A stretch of DNA of 64,000 bases, taken from Gammaproteobacteria bacterium (lineage in GTDB: Bacteria > Pseudomonadota > Gammaproteobacteria > Pseudomonadales > Pseudohongiellaceae). Location of the stretch: assembly GCA_041395725.1 (NCBI GenBank), contig JAWKZW010000001.1, forward strand, positions 4,946,501 to 5,010,500, written 5' to 3'. Shown one piece after another: positions 15,737-25,927 of the stretch. The translations under genes and the position numbers were made by a program. Each line of letters begins with the position of its first letter. The first letter of the stretch is position 1. The notes below the pieces were generated by a model. The model saw only the letters and a program-made list of their open reading frames with translations, made no database searches and was not told where the DNA came from.

Positions 15737-17371
15737 TCATTCCACTACCTTGAACACCGGATAAACCAGCGCCTCACCGGAAGCCTGCTGTGTTGCCAGG
15801 TAAGTGTCGAAATAATTCCAGTAAGCCAGTCCGTCATCAGCCTCCGGCTCCAGCAGATAGAAAATCAGGTTGGCCAGCGGAGTCTCCAGCGACACCCGGA
15901 AATCCCCGGAATTGAACGAGCGTTCCCCCCTGGCGTAAATGCCACTGAGAAGCGTGTTGCGATGACCGTTCTGAGCAAAGGGCCGGGTCTCAACAGTGTC
16001 AATCTGGTAGGCCTCGACAGCGAGCGTAATCGGGGCGGCGAGGCGGGTCACTTCAATACCATGCTGCCTCAGTTTCTCAACAACAGACGCCAGCTCCGCG
16101 GGAAGCAGATAGGCTTTTGGCATGACGGCACTGCGGAGCGGCTGGAACTGCTGATAGTTGGCCACACCTTCGAGCTCGATCAGCTCGGCGCTTCGCGTAT
16201 AGGCAATCTCACCATTGGCCTGGCGATAGGGAATGTGGTTGTAAGACAGAATGGTTGCCGGCTCCGGCAACGGGATCATTTCATAAGCCACACCATTACT
16301 GATAACGCCCCCCTGGGTCGCGAGTCTGGCCACGGTCCTGGCATCCGCCTCGCGATTGATGCGCTGGATCGTAGCGCCGTGTTCGTTGGTGTATTCGAGA
16401 ATTTCCTCGATGAACACGTTGGCGGAGTGAATTCGCTTGTAGAACCGGTCATGGGAGAACGTCTCGCTGAGAATTGCCATGCGGTTACGCAGCCCCATCA
16501 TATTCGTCAGGTAGCGTGGCGCATGATGAAAAGTTCTGAACTCCGTCGGCGGCCAGGTTTCCAGCGAGAAATCCCCGAACAGGTGAAAGTCCAGGTCAAA
16601 CTTGTCTTTCACCGCCCGGCTCACTGCCGGCAACATCACATTCATGGTGTAGTCAGTGGTGGCAGGGTCACCGGCACTGTGGTACGACGGCGCGTAGGTC
16701 AATGAGTAACCGTGCCAGGTGCCATTGGTCGTATGCATATCCACCAGCAGCTGCGGGTCCCAGCGCTGCAACACGTTACGGTACAGGCCCTGGGTCTCCG
16801 GCGTTTCCGCCGCCATGCCGTCGCGGTTCAGGTCGTAACCATGACTGAACCGCTCACCGGCCATGACCGGGCTCAACTCCTGATTAGGCCGCGAATTCTC
16901 CGACATATTGTCATTGCCGTCGGCATTGTAGATTGGCGCCAGGGCAAGGATCTGATTGTCTAAAAGATGACTCTTGTCACCATGCAGAATGTCCCGCAAC
17001 AGGATCAGGATAGCCTCCTTACCCTCCACCTCTCCGCCGTGAATATTACCCTGGATGTAGATAACCGGCTTACCGCTGGCGCGCGCTTCGGCGGGAGAGG
17101 TCACCGGCGGATCGGCCACGATCAGCAGGGGTATCTCCCGCCCCCCAGTGGTTACCAGCATAGTCTCGCGGTGTACCAGGTCGATGCCCTGAACCAGGCT
17201 GTCGATAGTCTGCAGCACCTCCTCATGGGTGGAGGTCCTTCCATAGGCGGTTCGCTCGGGAACCGTCATCATGGACTCATCAAAAAGCGGCTGCGCCTGG
17301 CTGGTCAGGCTTACCAGACTGGCCAGGGCACCAAGACAGACAATTACAGGATGTATTATTTTATGGTTCAC
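15737..17371 (-). CDS. Secreted M14-family zinc carboxypeptidase
   Basis: 544-residue exported metallopeptidase. Signal peptide about 1-26 (ending TSQAQ). Zinc ligands appear in IHGGEVEGKE (H and E) and in LLVDMHTTNG (H), and the catalytic glutamate is probably in LSETFSHDR. This layout fits the M14 subgroup of secreted proteins with a C-terminal extension (residues about 400-544) of beta-rich character. Substrate unknown; scavenging of peptides or cell-wall fragments is likely. Start is GTG 17371. Its 3' end lies 14 bases from the broken cassette gene, marking the edge of the integron island. Confidence 0.85.
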   Translation of the reverse strand: MNHKIIHPVIVCLGALASLVSLTSQAQPLFDESMMTVPERTAYGRTSTHEEVLQTIDSLVQGIDLVHRETMLVTTGGREIPLLIVADPPVTSPAEARASGKPVIYIQGNIHGGEVEGKEAILILLRDILHGDKSHLLDNQILALAPIYNADGNDNMSENSRPNQELSPVMAGERFSHGYDLNRDGMAAETPETQGLYRNVLQRWDPQLLVDMHTTNGTWHGYSLTYAPSYHSAGDPATTDYTMNVMLPAVSRAVKDKFDLDFHLFGDFSLETWPPTEFRTFHHAPRYLTNMMGLRNRMAILSETFSHDRFYKRIHSANVFIEEILEYTNEHGATIQRINREADARTVARLATQGGVISNGVAYEMIPLPEPATILSYNHIPYRQANGEIAYTRSAELIELEGVANYQQFQPLRSAVMPKAYLLPAELASVVEKLRQHGIEVTRLAAPITLAVEAYQIDTVETRPFAQNGHRNTLLSGIYARGERSFNSGDFRVSLETPLANLIFYLLEPEADDGLAYWNYFDTYLATQQASGEALVYPVFKVVE

Positions 17372-17525
17372 GTTTGAGACACTCGCTGACTGAAATGTAA
17401 ATTCGTTTGATGAGCTGGCCGTACAAAAAACTGAGCTCCGCTCAGACCTTCACTCAGACCTTCACTCTGCCCATAACATTGCTCCTGGTGAGTCAGTGGG
17501 AGTGAAGTCGAGCGATCTCTGTCTG

Positions 17526-18698
17526 CTATTGCATCCCGGCCTGGGCCTTCACATAACGAGCCGCCTGCTCATGGGTGGCGAACCACACCCCACCCTTCGC
17601 CTTGATATGGGCGATAAGCCCTTCCAGGGCGACCAGCCGGGACCGATGGCCGATGACGTGGGGATGCATGGTGAGCAGAAACAGGGTGCCTTCCTCCCAG
17701 GCGCGATCGAACTCGTCGATCCATACCTGCATCACATCGCGGGGATTCATATAACGGGCTCCCAGGGGATTGAACAGTGGCGCATCGTCGAGGATCCACT
17801 CAACCGGCAGCTCCACCACGCCGGTGGGTTCACCGTCCTGTAACAGTTCGTAGGGACGGTCATCATGCATCAATGAACTTTCGTAAAGAAAACCCATCTT
17901 GCGGACGATCGCCAGGGTGGCAGGACTGTGGTTCCAGGAAGGCGCCCGGTATCCCACAGCACGCACGCCGGCAATGCTTTCGATGGTAGCCACCGCCTGT
18001 CGGAGCAGGCGCTCTTCGGTGGCTGCATCAATGGCGGTGTTCAATTCGTGAATCCAGCCGTGGACGCCGATCTCATGCCGCCCCGATCGTTGAATGAGTT
18101 CTGCCTGTTCCGGAGCCAGTTTCAGGCTCCAGGCGGGAAAGAAAAATGTTGCCGGAATATTTTCCTGGTCCATCAGGTTTACCACTCGCGGCAGCGCAAC
18201 CCGCGACCCGTATTCTCCCTGGGACAGCGGTCCGATACTGAATTCGCCACTGCGCAGGCCCTGAATCGTTTCGTTGTCCACATCGTAAGAAAGCAGCACG
18301 GCGACCCGTGCACCACCCGGCCAGGTTTCCGGGGTCAGATCGCGGCCGGCGCGCACCCGGTTGACCTGTGAGAAAACAAAGTCATCCGACCAGTTCCATG
18401 GCTCGTCAGAGTTCTGCGAGCTCTGGGCCATGAGTTCAGTAGCACTGCAAAGCAGAACACCGAGCACCAGGACCCGCTGACCGGTCAACCTGCGACGCCA
18501 ATCAGGGCTACACCTGCCGGACAAAGTGATGGAACCCGAAGCCAGCTGACAATGAGTCAGGAGCTGGCGCAGCAGAACCGGCAGCAGTTGTGGCAGGCGG
18601 TAAAGCCAGGCAGCAGACCACCGCTTCGAAAAGCGCGAAAAATGGGAGCGCAACACTCTCCGGCAAAACTGACTGACGCTGCGGTTAAAAGAAGCCAT
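17526..18698 (-). CDS. Polysaccharide deacetylase family protein
   Basis: NodB-fold carbohydrate esterase or amidohydrolase. Motifs: SYDVDNE (motif 1, the variant of the PuuE/HpPgdA branch), EIGVHGWIHE (metal histidines), YRAPSWNHSP (motif 3) and LTMHPHVIGH near the end. So a cyclic imidase, peptidoglycan or polysaccharide substrate is possible. The ATG at 18698 has AAGGGGTAAGG before it. Its first 85 residues are arginine-rich and unusual, and a signal-peptide-like segment (LVLGVLLCSATELMAQ) comes only after them; the functional start could be internal. A structured leader lies just upstream. Confidence 0.85.
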   Translation of the reverse strand: MASFNRSVSQFCRRVLRSHFSRFSKRWSAAWLYRLPQLLPVLLRQLLTHCQLASGSITLSGRCSPDWRRRLTGQRVLVLGVLLCSATELMAQSSQNSDEPWNWSDDFVFSQVNRVRAGRDLTPETWPGGARVAVLLSYDVDNETIQGLRSGEFSIGPLSQGEYGSRVALPRVVNLMDQENIPATFFFPAWSLKLAPEQAELIQRSGRHEIGVHGWIHELNTAIDAATEERLLRQAVATIESIAGVRAVGYRAPSWNHSPATLAIVRKMGFLYESSLMHDDRPYELLQDGEPTGVVELPVEWILDDAPLFNPLGARYMNPRDVMQVWIDEFDRAWEEGTLFLLTMHPHVIGHRSRLVALEGLIAHIKAKGGVWFATHEQAARYVKAQAGMQ

Positions 18699-18721
18699 GG
18701 CCTTACCCCTTGTCACGTTGG

Positions 18722-18826
18722 TTAACCCAGGGAATACCCTGGCTCAGCTATTTCCCCGGCTACAGCCGGAAACTTTGGCTACCCTGCCGTAAACGCCCTG
18801 TCCGCTAGCGGTCCGGCTATCAGGGC
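18722..18826 (-). promoter_or_regulatory. Structured leader, candidate riboswitch
   Basis: Directly upstream of the deacetylase gene, the minus strand can fold into three hairpins: GCCCTG/CAGGGC enclosing CCGCTAGCGG (18795-18826), CCGGC-TACA-GCCGG with flanking A/T pairing (about 18751-18771) and CCAGGG-TATT-CCCTGG (18727-18742). Conserved-looking single strands join them: TAGCCAAAG, GGAAATAGCTGAGCC and GGGTTAACC. Spacing and the CAAAG/AGCC/GGTTA elements recall c-di-GMP-I (GEMM) riboswitches but the match is not exact. A covariance search is needed to decide. Confidence 0.35.
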
Positions 18827-18990
18827 CGTGGGCCCGTGGGAAGACAGTTCCACCAATACTGATCTCTTTGTTGTTCTGATCAAAAGCCATCAAGAGTCAT
18901 CAAGGGCCATTCAGGACCAACGCATCGCGTCAGCCCCTGGGAACTCTGATCACAGTCACCGTGCAGGAGAACAGCAGACGCCATGGCTCC

Positions 18991-20742
<1,752 letters not shown>

Positions 20743-20779
20743 TCTCGCTCCTGTTTTTCACAGTCCTGTGCGGACAGAA

Positions 20780-21064
20780 TTAAATGAACAGAAATACCAA
20801 CAGGGCATACACAGCACAGACCAGCAGCCCCCACCACAAACTGCTGCCGGCCAGCCCCAGCCAGGCCAGGCAGATAAACGCGCTGCCCAGCAGCGAAATA
20901 AAAAGCCGGTCACCCCGGGTGGTTTCGAACCGCAGCACGCCGACCCGGGGACCACCCCCAGGGCTGAAATACTCCCAGATGCCCATGGCCATGATCAGCC
21001 CGGCAATACAGGTGAAGAAGATCGCGGTAGGCTGTGTCCACGCCATCCAGGAAAGGTCAATCAT
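20780..21064 (-). CDS. glpU: DUF2160 small membrane protein of the glycerol transporter
   Basis: 94-residue membrane protein with three hydrophobic helices, family DUF2160. In Rhizobium this protein (GlpU) is part of the glycerol ABC operon; its exact role is not known. The ATG at 21064 follows AGGAAACTGAGC. It lies between the permease and binding-protein genes in the same order as in rhizobia. The middle of the protein carries the positively charged loop FETTRGDR. Confidence 0.85.
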   Translation of the reverse strand: MIDLSWMAWTQPTAIFFTCIAGLIMAMGIWEYFSPGGGPRVGVLRFETTRGDRLFISLLGSAFICLAWLGLAGSSLWWGLLVCAVYALLVFLFI

Positions 21065-21253
21065 TGCTCAGTTTCCTGATTCAGTTCAATTGAGCTTAAC
21101 AAAGTTTACTTCATCTCCCAATAACGTGTTGTGGTGGTCACCCGATCGGCATTGCTCCGGTCCAGGCAGGCAGCGACTATCGGCGTGCCGGGCTGCCCTG
21201 AATGACACGCATCCCAGTCCGCACTGGCAGCCCAGGAAAGCCGGAACTGGCTG

Positions 21254-22066
21254 TCATACCCGCCCCAGCGCGAACCCCTTGGCAATGTGGTTACGGACGA
21301 AGTAGATCACCAGCGCACCAGGAATAAGTGTCAGAACACCAGCCGCCGCCAGCACCCCCCAGTCCAGCCCGGACGCCGATACGGTGCGGGTCATGACCGC
21401 GCTGATGGGCTTGGCATCGGTCACGGTCAGAGTGCGCGCAATCAGCAACTCCACCCAGGAGAACATGAAACAGAAAAACGCGGCCACCCCGATCCCGGAG
21501 GCGATCATGGGCGCGAATATTTTCAAAAAAAAGCGTGGGAAGGAATAACCGTCGATGTAGGCAGCCTCATCGATCTCTTTCGGCACCGACGACATGAATC
21601 CTTCCAGGATCCAGACCGCCAGAGGCACATTGAACAGGCAGTGTGCCAGCGCCACGGCAATGTGGGTATCGATCAGCCCGAATGCTGAATACAGCTGAAA
21701 AAACGGCAACACGAACACGGCGGGCGGCGCCATACGATTGGTCAACAGCCAGAAGAACAGGTGTTTATCGCCCAGAAAGCGGTAGCGGGAAAACGCGTAG
21801 GCAGCGGGCAGAGAAACGCTGACCGCAATGACGGTATTCATGACCACGTAAATAATCGAGTTCAAGTAACCGGAGTACCAGGCCGGGTCGGTGAAAATCG
21901 TAATGTAGTTCTGCAGGGTAAACTCGCGGGGCCACAGGGAGAAGGTGGAAAGAATCTCCTGGTTGGTTTTGAAACTCATATTCAACAACCAGTAGATCGG
22001 CAGCAGCAGGAAAACAATATAGATTACGAGGGTGAGGCGTTTGAGGCCTCTCAAGCGGTCAACCAT
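21254..22066 (-). CDS. glpQ: Glycerol ABC transporter permease
   Basis: 270-residue inner-membrane permease of the MalG type. Six helices are predicted, and the EAA loop that docks the ATPase reads EIDEAAYIDGYSFPRFFLKIFAP (split here only for reference to residues about 176-198). It overlaps the first permease gene by eight bases, so both subunits are cotranslated. A 189-base gap with no gene follows before the DUF2160 gene. Confidence 0.87.
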   Translation of the reverse strand: MVDRLRGLKRLTLVIYIVFLLLPIYWLLNMSFKTNQEILSTFSLWPREFTLQNYITIFTDPAWYSGYLNSIIYVVMNTVIAVSVSLPAAYAFSRYRFLGDKHLFFWLLTNRMAPPAVFVLPFFQLYSAFGLIDTHIAVALAHCLFNVPLAVWILEGFMSSVPKEIDEAAYIDGYSFPRFFLKIFAPMIASGIGVAAFFCFMFSWVELLIARTLTVTDAKPISAVMTRTVSASGLDWGVLAAAGVLTLIPGALVIYFVRNHIAKGFALGRV

Positions 22067-22964
22067 CGGACGGCCCTCCCGGCTGATTGTCAGTCATCTG
22101 CTTCCGGCCCTGGTCGTAGTTCATCATCACGGTGTAAAACACCCAGCAAACCAGCAGGATTATCAGGAAATACACCAGCGACATGGCGGCAGCCGGGCCA
22201 AGGTCGAACTGCCCCACCGCCATCTGTACCAGGTCGATGGACAGGAATGTCGTGGCATTGCCGGGACCGCCACCGGTCACCACGAACGGCTCGGTGTAGA
22301 TCATGAAGGAATCCATGAAACGCAACAACACAGCAATCAGCAGTACGCGCTTCATTTTTGGTAATTGAATGTAGCGGAATACCGACCAGCGGGATGCGCC
22401 GTCAATCCGGGCTGCCTGGTAATAGGCTTCCGGTATCGCCACCAGCCCCGAATAACACAGCAGCACCACCAGACTGGTCCAGTGCCAGACATCCATGACC
22501 ACCAGGGTGATCCAGGCATCCACCACATCACGGGTGTAGTTGTAGTCCACACCCACGCTGGCCAGCCCGTAACCCAACAAGCCGATATCCACGCGCCCGA
22601 ATACCTGCCAGATGGTGCCCACCACGTTCCAGGGAATCAGCAGCGGCAGGGCCATCAGCACCAGGCACAACGACACCCCCGGCCCGCGCCGCGGCATGGC
22701 CAGTGCAATGGCAATGCCCAGCGGTATCTCGATCAGCAGCACCAGCCCGGAAAAAAGCAGCGTGCGCTGCAGAGCATTATAAAAACGCTCCGATGCCAGC
22801 AACTCCTGAAACCATTCGGTGCCGACCCAGAAGAACTCGTTATTGCCGAACGAATCCTGAAAGGAGTAATTGACCACCGTCATCAGCGGAATAATGGCAC
22901 TGAAAGCGACCAGCGCCAGCACCGGCAGGACAAACAGCCAGGCTCTGTTATTTTGCGTCTTCAA
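22059..22964 (-). CDS. glpP: Glycerol ABC transporter permease
   Basis: 301-residue inner-membrane permease of the MalF type with about six helices. The EAA loop is at roughly residues 195-215 (PEAYYQAARIDGASRW). Its start (ATG 22964) overlaps the stop of the second ATPase gene by four bases, and its end overlaps the GlpQ-like permease. It should form the heterodimeric channel with that protein. Confidence 0.87.
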   Translation of the reverse strand: MKTQNNRAWLFVLPVLALVAFSAIIPLMTVVNYSFQDSFGNNEFFWVGTEWFQELLASERFYNALQRTLLFSGLVLLIEIPLGIAIALAMPRRGPGVSLCLVLMALPLLIPWNVVGTIWQVFGRVDIGLLGYGLASVGVDYNYTRDVVDAWITLVVMDVWHWTSLVVLLCYSGLVAIPEAYYQAARIDGASRWSVFRYIQLPKMKRVLLIAVLLRFMDSFMIYTEPFVVTGGGPGNATTFLSIDLVQMAVGQFDLGPAAAMSLVYFLIILLVCWVFYTVMMNYDQGRKQMTDNQPGGPSDG

Positions 22965-24028
22965 CGGTCACGTGGCTCCAGCAGGTATGAATCCCGATAG
23001 ACATTCAGTTTACCGGCAGTAAATAGAAGACGGGGTTCCGCCGGTATCGGCACGCCCTCTTTCAGAATTACATCGATGGCCTGATCCTCTACCCGGGTTT
23101 TAAGCACCACATGGCGCCCCATGTCCTCGATCCGGATTACCTGCGCCGGTATGCCCTCTTCTGCAGTTACCTGGACGTATTCCGGCCGGATACCCAGCTC
23201 CACCGGCCCATCGTCCAGGCGGTAGGTTTTTTCCAGGCTGACCGGCTGGCTGCCGATCCAGGCCATGGACCCCTGCAGGTTTGCCTTGATGACATTCATG
23301 CCCGGCGCACCGATAAAGCGCCCGACAAAAGTATGAGCCGGACACTCAAATAACTCCGGCGGCGTACCGACCTGCACCACCGCTCCCTCCAGCATCACGA
23401 TCACCTTATCGGCAAAGGTCAGAGCCTCGGTCTGATCGTGGGTCACGTAAAGCATGGTGTGTTGAAACTCCTGGTGGATTTTTTTCAGTTCCGTGCGCAG
23501 GTGCCACTTGAGATGGGGATCGATGACCGTCAGCGGCTCATCAAACAGGATCGCCCGCACATCGGTTCTGACCAGGCCGCGGCCGAGGGAAATTTTCTGC
23601 TTGTCATCGCCGGACAGGTTGCTGGCTTTGCGTTGCGCGTTGTGGGTGAGATCCAGCATGCGCAGCACCTGCTGAACCCGGAGATCGATTTCAGCCCGGG
23701 GCAGGCCCCGATTCTTAAGGGGAAAGGCCAGGTTCTCCGCCACCGTCAGCGTGTCGTAAACCACCGGGAACTGGAATACCTGGGCAATGTTGCGGCGCTC
23801 TGGGGGCAGATCGGTGACATCAATGTCGTCGAACAGCACGCGCCCTTCGCTGGGCTGCAGCAGACCGGAGATAATATTCAACAAGGTGGTTTTACCGCAG
23901 CCGGACGGCCCCAGCAGGGCATAGGCACCGCCGTCCTGCCATACTTCGCTGATGTTGTTCAGCGCATAGGCGGCCCCGGGCCGGGTATCGTACCGATGGG
24001 CGATTGATTGAAGCGCTATGGCAGCCAC
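22961..24028 (-). CDS. glpT: Glycerol ABC transporter ATP-binding subunit
   Basis: 355-residue ATPase. Walker A GPSGCGKTTLL, Q-loop QVFQFPVVYD, Walker B AILFDEPLTVIDP and a C-terminal regulatory OB-type domain (about residues 240-355) are visible. The ABC signature reads NLSGDDKQKISLGR, where the usual LSGGQ is replaced by LSGDD, as in this transporter type. It is one of two different ATPases in the operon, as in rhizobial glpST. It starts three bases after the first ATPase gene ends. The symbol is that of the rhizobial operon and not the E. coli G3P carrier. Confidence 0.85.
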   Translation of the reverse strand: MAAIALQSIAHRYDTRPGAAYALNNISEVWQDGGAYALLGPSGCGKTTLLNIISGLLQPSEGRVLFDDIDVTDLPPERRNIAQVFQFPVVYDTLTVAENLAFPLKNRGLPRAEIDLRVQQVLRMLDLTHNAQRKASNLSGDDKQKISLGRGLVRTDVRAILFDEPLTVIDPHLKWHLRTELKKIHQEFQHTMLYVTHDQTEALTFADKVIVMLEGAVVQVGTPPELFECPAHTFVGRFIGAPGMNVIKANLQGSMAWIGSQPVSLEKTYRLDDGPVELGIRPEYVQVTAEEGIPAQVIRIEDMGRHVVLKTRVEDQAIDVILKEGVPIPAEPRLLFTAGKLNVYRDSYLLEPRDR

Positions 24029-24031
24029 GGA

Positions 24032-25123
24032 TTACGCCACCTCTCGCGCGGCAGGACCGGAAACCAGTCGGTCGTCTTCATCAAACAGCAATAATCTGTC
24101 CGGATCAACGTAAAATGTGACATCAGCTCCCAAATCCAGGTTTTTGACCCCGTGAACGAGGGCAACCCAGGGCTCATCAGCGCAGTCAAAGTGGATAAAG
24201 CTCTCTGAACCGGTAAGCTCTGTGACCGAAACACGTCCGGAGAAACGCAGCACGCTCGCTGACGCCGGCGCCAGCTCAAGATGATGAGGCCTGACAGCTA
24301 TCCGGTAGCGCCCGCCAGGGAGTCCGGCAAACCGGGCATTGAGGGCGCTGATATCACAGCCCTCAACGGTGCCGGCAAAGCTGCCCGCGGTAACATTCAC
24401 CGCCATGACATTGAGGGGGGGATCGGAAAAATTTCTGGCAGTCTGCAGAATGGCAGGCTTATTGTAGAGCGCCAGGGTCGGGCCATACTGGGCCAGCTGA
24501 CCCTGGTGCAGACAGGCGGTCCTGCCCCCCAGCGCAAGAGCTTCGGCAGGCTCGGTGGTGGCATACACCAGCACTGTTCCCTGTTCGGCAAACAGCCGGG
24601 GAAGCTGACCGCGCAGCTCTTCCCGTAGCTTGTAGTCCAGGTTGGCCAGGGGTTCATCCAGCAGCACCAGGTCCGCCTGTTTCACCAGTGCCCTGGCGAT
24701 AGCAACCCGCTGTTGTTGTCCACCTGACAGTTCAAGAGGCCGGCGGGACAACAACTCTTCCAGATGCAGCAACGAGGCGGCCCGCTGGACTCTCGCAGTT
24801 ATCTCCTCTCCAGGCAGCCCTGCGACTCGCAGCGGCGAGGCAATATTTTCAAACACGGTCAGTGTCGGGTAGTTGATAAACTGCTGATAGACCATCGCCA
24901 CATTGCGCTGTCGCACCGGTATACCGTTCACTGGCCGGTCATCAAAGCGGATTTCCCCGCTGCTGGGGTGATCGAGCCCGGCCATGACCCGCAGCACCGA
25001 TGTCTTGCCGGACAGGGTGGGTCCCAGCAGCACATTGACCTGCCCGCGTTCCAGCCTCAGCGAGATATCCTGGAGATAAGTGCTGCCGTTTACCTGCAGT
25101 GAAACACGATCTAACTCAAGCAT
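24032..25123 (-). CDS. glpS: Glycerol ABC transporter ATP-binding subunit
   Basis: First gene of the transporter operon. 363-residue ATPase with Walker A GPTLSGKTSVL (where the glycine of GxGKT is a serine), a normal ABC signature LELSGGQQQRVAIARAL, Walker B LVLLDEPLANLD and a C-terminal regulatory domain. Together with the LSGDD partner it would give one canonical and one variant ATP site, an asymmetric pair. ATG 25123 (MLELDRV) fits the family; a GTG twelve bases upstream is an alternative. Promoter not identified. Confidence 0.85.
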   Translation of the reverse strand: MLELDRVSLQVNGSTYLQDISLRLERGQVNVLLGPTLSGKTSVLRVMAGLDHPSSGEIRFDDRPVNGIPVRQRNVAMVYQQFINYPTLTVFENIASPLRVAGLPGEEITARVQRAASLLHLEELLSRRPLELSGGQQQRVAIARALVKQADLVLLDEPLANLDYKLREELRGQLPRLFAEQGTVLVYATTEPAEALALGGRTACLHQGQLAQYGPTLALYNKPAILQTARNFSDPPLNVMAVNVTAGSFAGTVEGCDISALNARFAGLPGGRYRIAVRPHHLELAPASASVLRFSGRVSVTELTGSESFIHFDCADEPWVALVHGVKNLDLGADVTFYVDPDRLLLFDEDDRLVSGPAAREVA

Positions 25124-25303
25124 TACTGAGACCACTGCCCGACCTGCCAGGTCGGGTTGACGTCAATGACTGGTGACTGGTTGCGAAGCTTACCATTATT
25201 CGCTGCACGAGGAGTCAAACCTGCACCGGACAACAAGGCGGGGGTACTCCACGCCAATGGGACTGGCTACGCTTCTCAGGACCGAAGAGCCAGGGTGCGC
25301 CGG

Positions 25304-25780
25304 TTACACCGAATCCCTGCCACCAAGGCGACTTCGCGCGGTTTCCCGCTTTCCTTCGGCAGGATGCAAGGAACCCGCAGCCCCCAGGCCAACGGCAGGC
25401 ATGCCGCTGTATACCGCCTCGTACTCACCTTCCCGCACCAGGTAGGTTTCGTGCCAGATACCCACATCGCCGCGGCTCTTGCCAACACGGCGATTGAAAT
25501 CAGCCCAGGCCGACAGATGCTCGCGCTCTTTGCTGCGGGCGTAGTCTTCCAATGCTTCAAACGATCGCCAGTACTGAACGATGACCGGGCCCAGCGAGGA
25601 ATGGCCCAGACAGCCAATGTCCGGATTGGCGTCCAGCTCTTTCAGCATCCGGGGCATGGCGCGCACTACCGGCAGCCACTTATGAATCTTCCAGAATCTG
25701 TTGATACGCATGCCGATCAGGAACAGCACGAAGTCACCGTCGATCTCAGCACTCATACGCTGCGGAAATATTTCTCTCAT
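25304..25780 (-). CDS. DUF4188 monooxygenase-like protein
   Basis: 158-residue protein of the DUF4188 family, related to alpha/beta-barrel (dimeric ferredoxin-like) monooxygenases. Family stretches are FVLFLIGMRINRFWKIHKWLP, MLKELDANPDIGCLG and VQYWRSFEALEDYAR. GIWHETY near residue 112 holds the conserved histidine. Function is not established. The ATG at 25780 is preceded by GGGAG. The C-terminal 25 residues are arginine-rich and probably not conserved. It follows the selO gene on the same strand after about 150 bases. Confidence 0.82.
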   Translation of the reverse strand: MREIFPQRMSAEIDGDFVLFLIGMRINRFWKIHKWLPVVRAMPRMLKELDANPDIGCLGHSSLGPVIVQYWRSFEALEDYARSKEREHLSAWADFNRRVGKSRGDVGIWHETYLVREGEYEAVYSGMPAVGLGAAGSLHPAEGKRETARSRLGGRDSV

Positions 25781-25927
25781 CAATTCACTCCCTGCTGCCT
25801 GAATTGGGTTGACCGATTCACCTGGCAGTATTGCCGGGAAACCGGGATCGAGGACACTAAAAATTTAAGGAACCGCTGCCTCCACCTCAGTTCTGGCGCC
25901 CGGTCAAGCTGGCCGCTTGAAAGTGGC

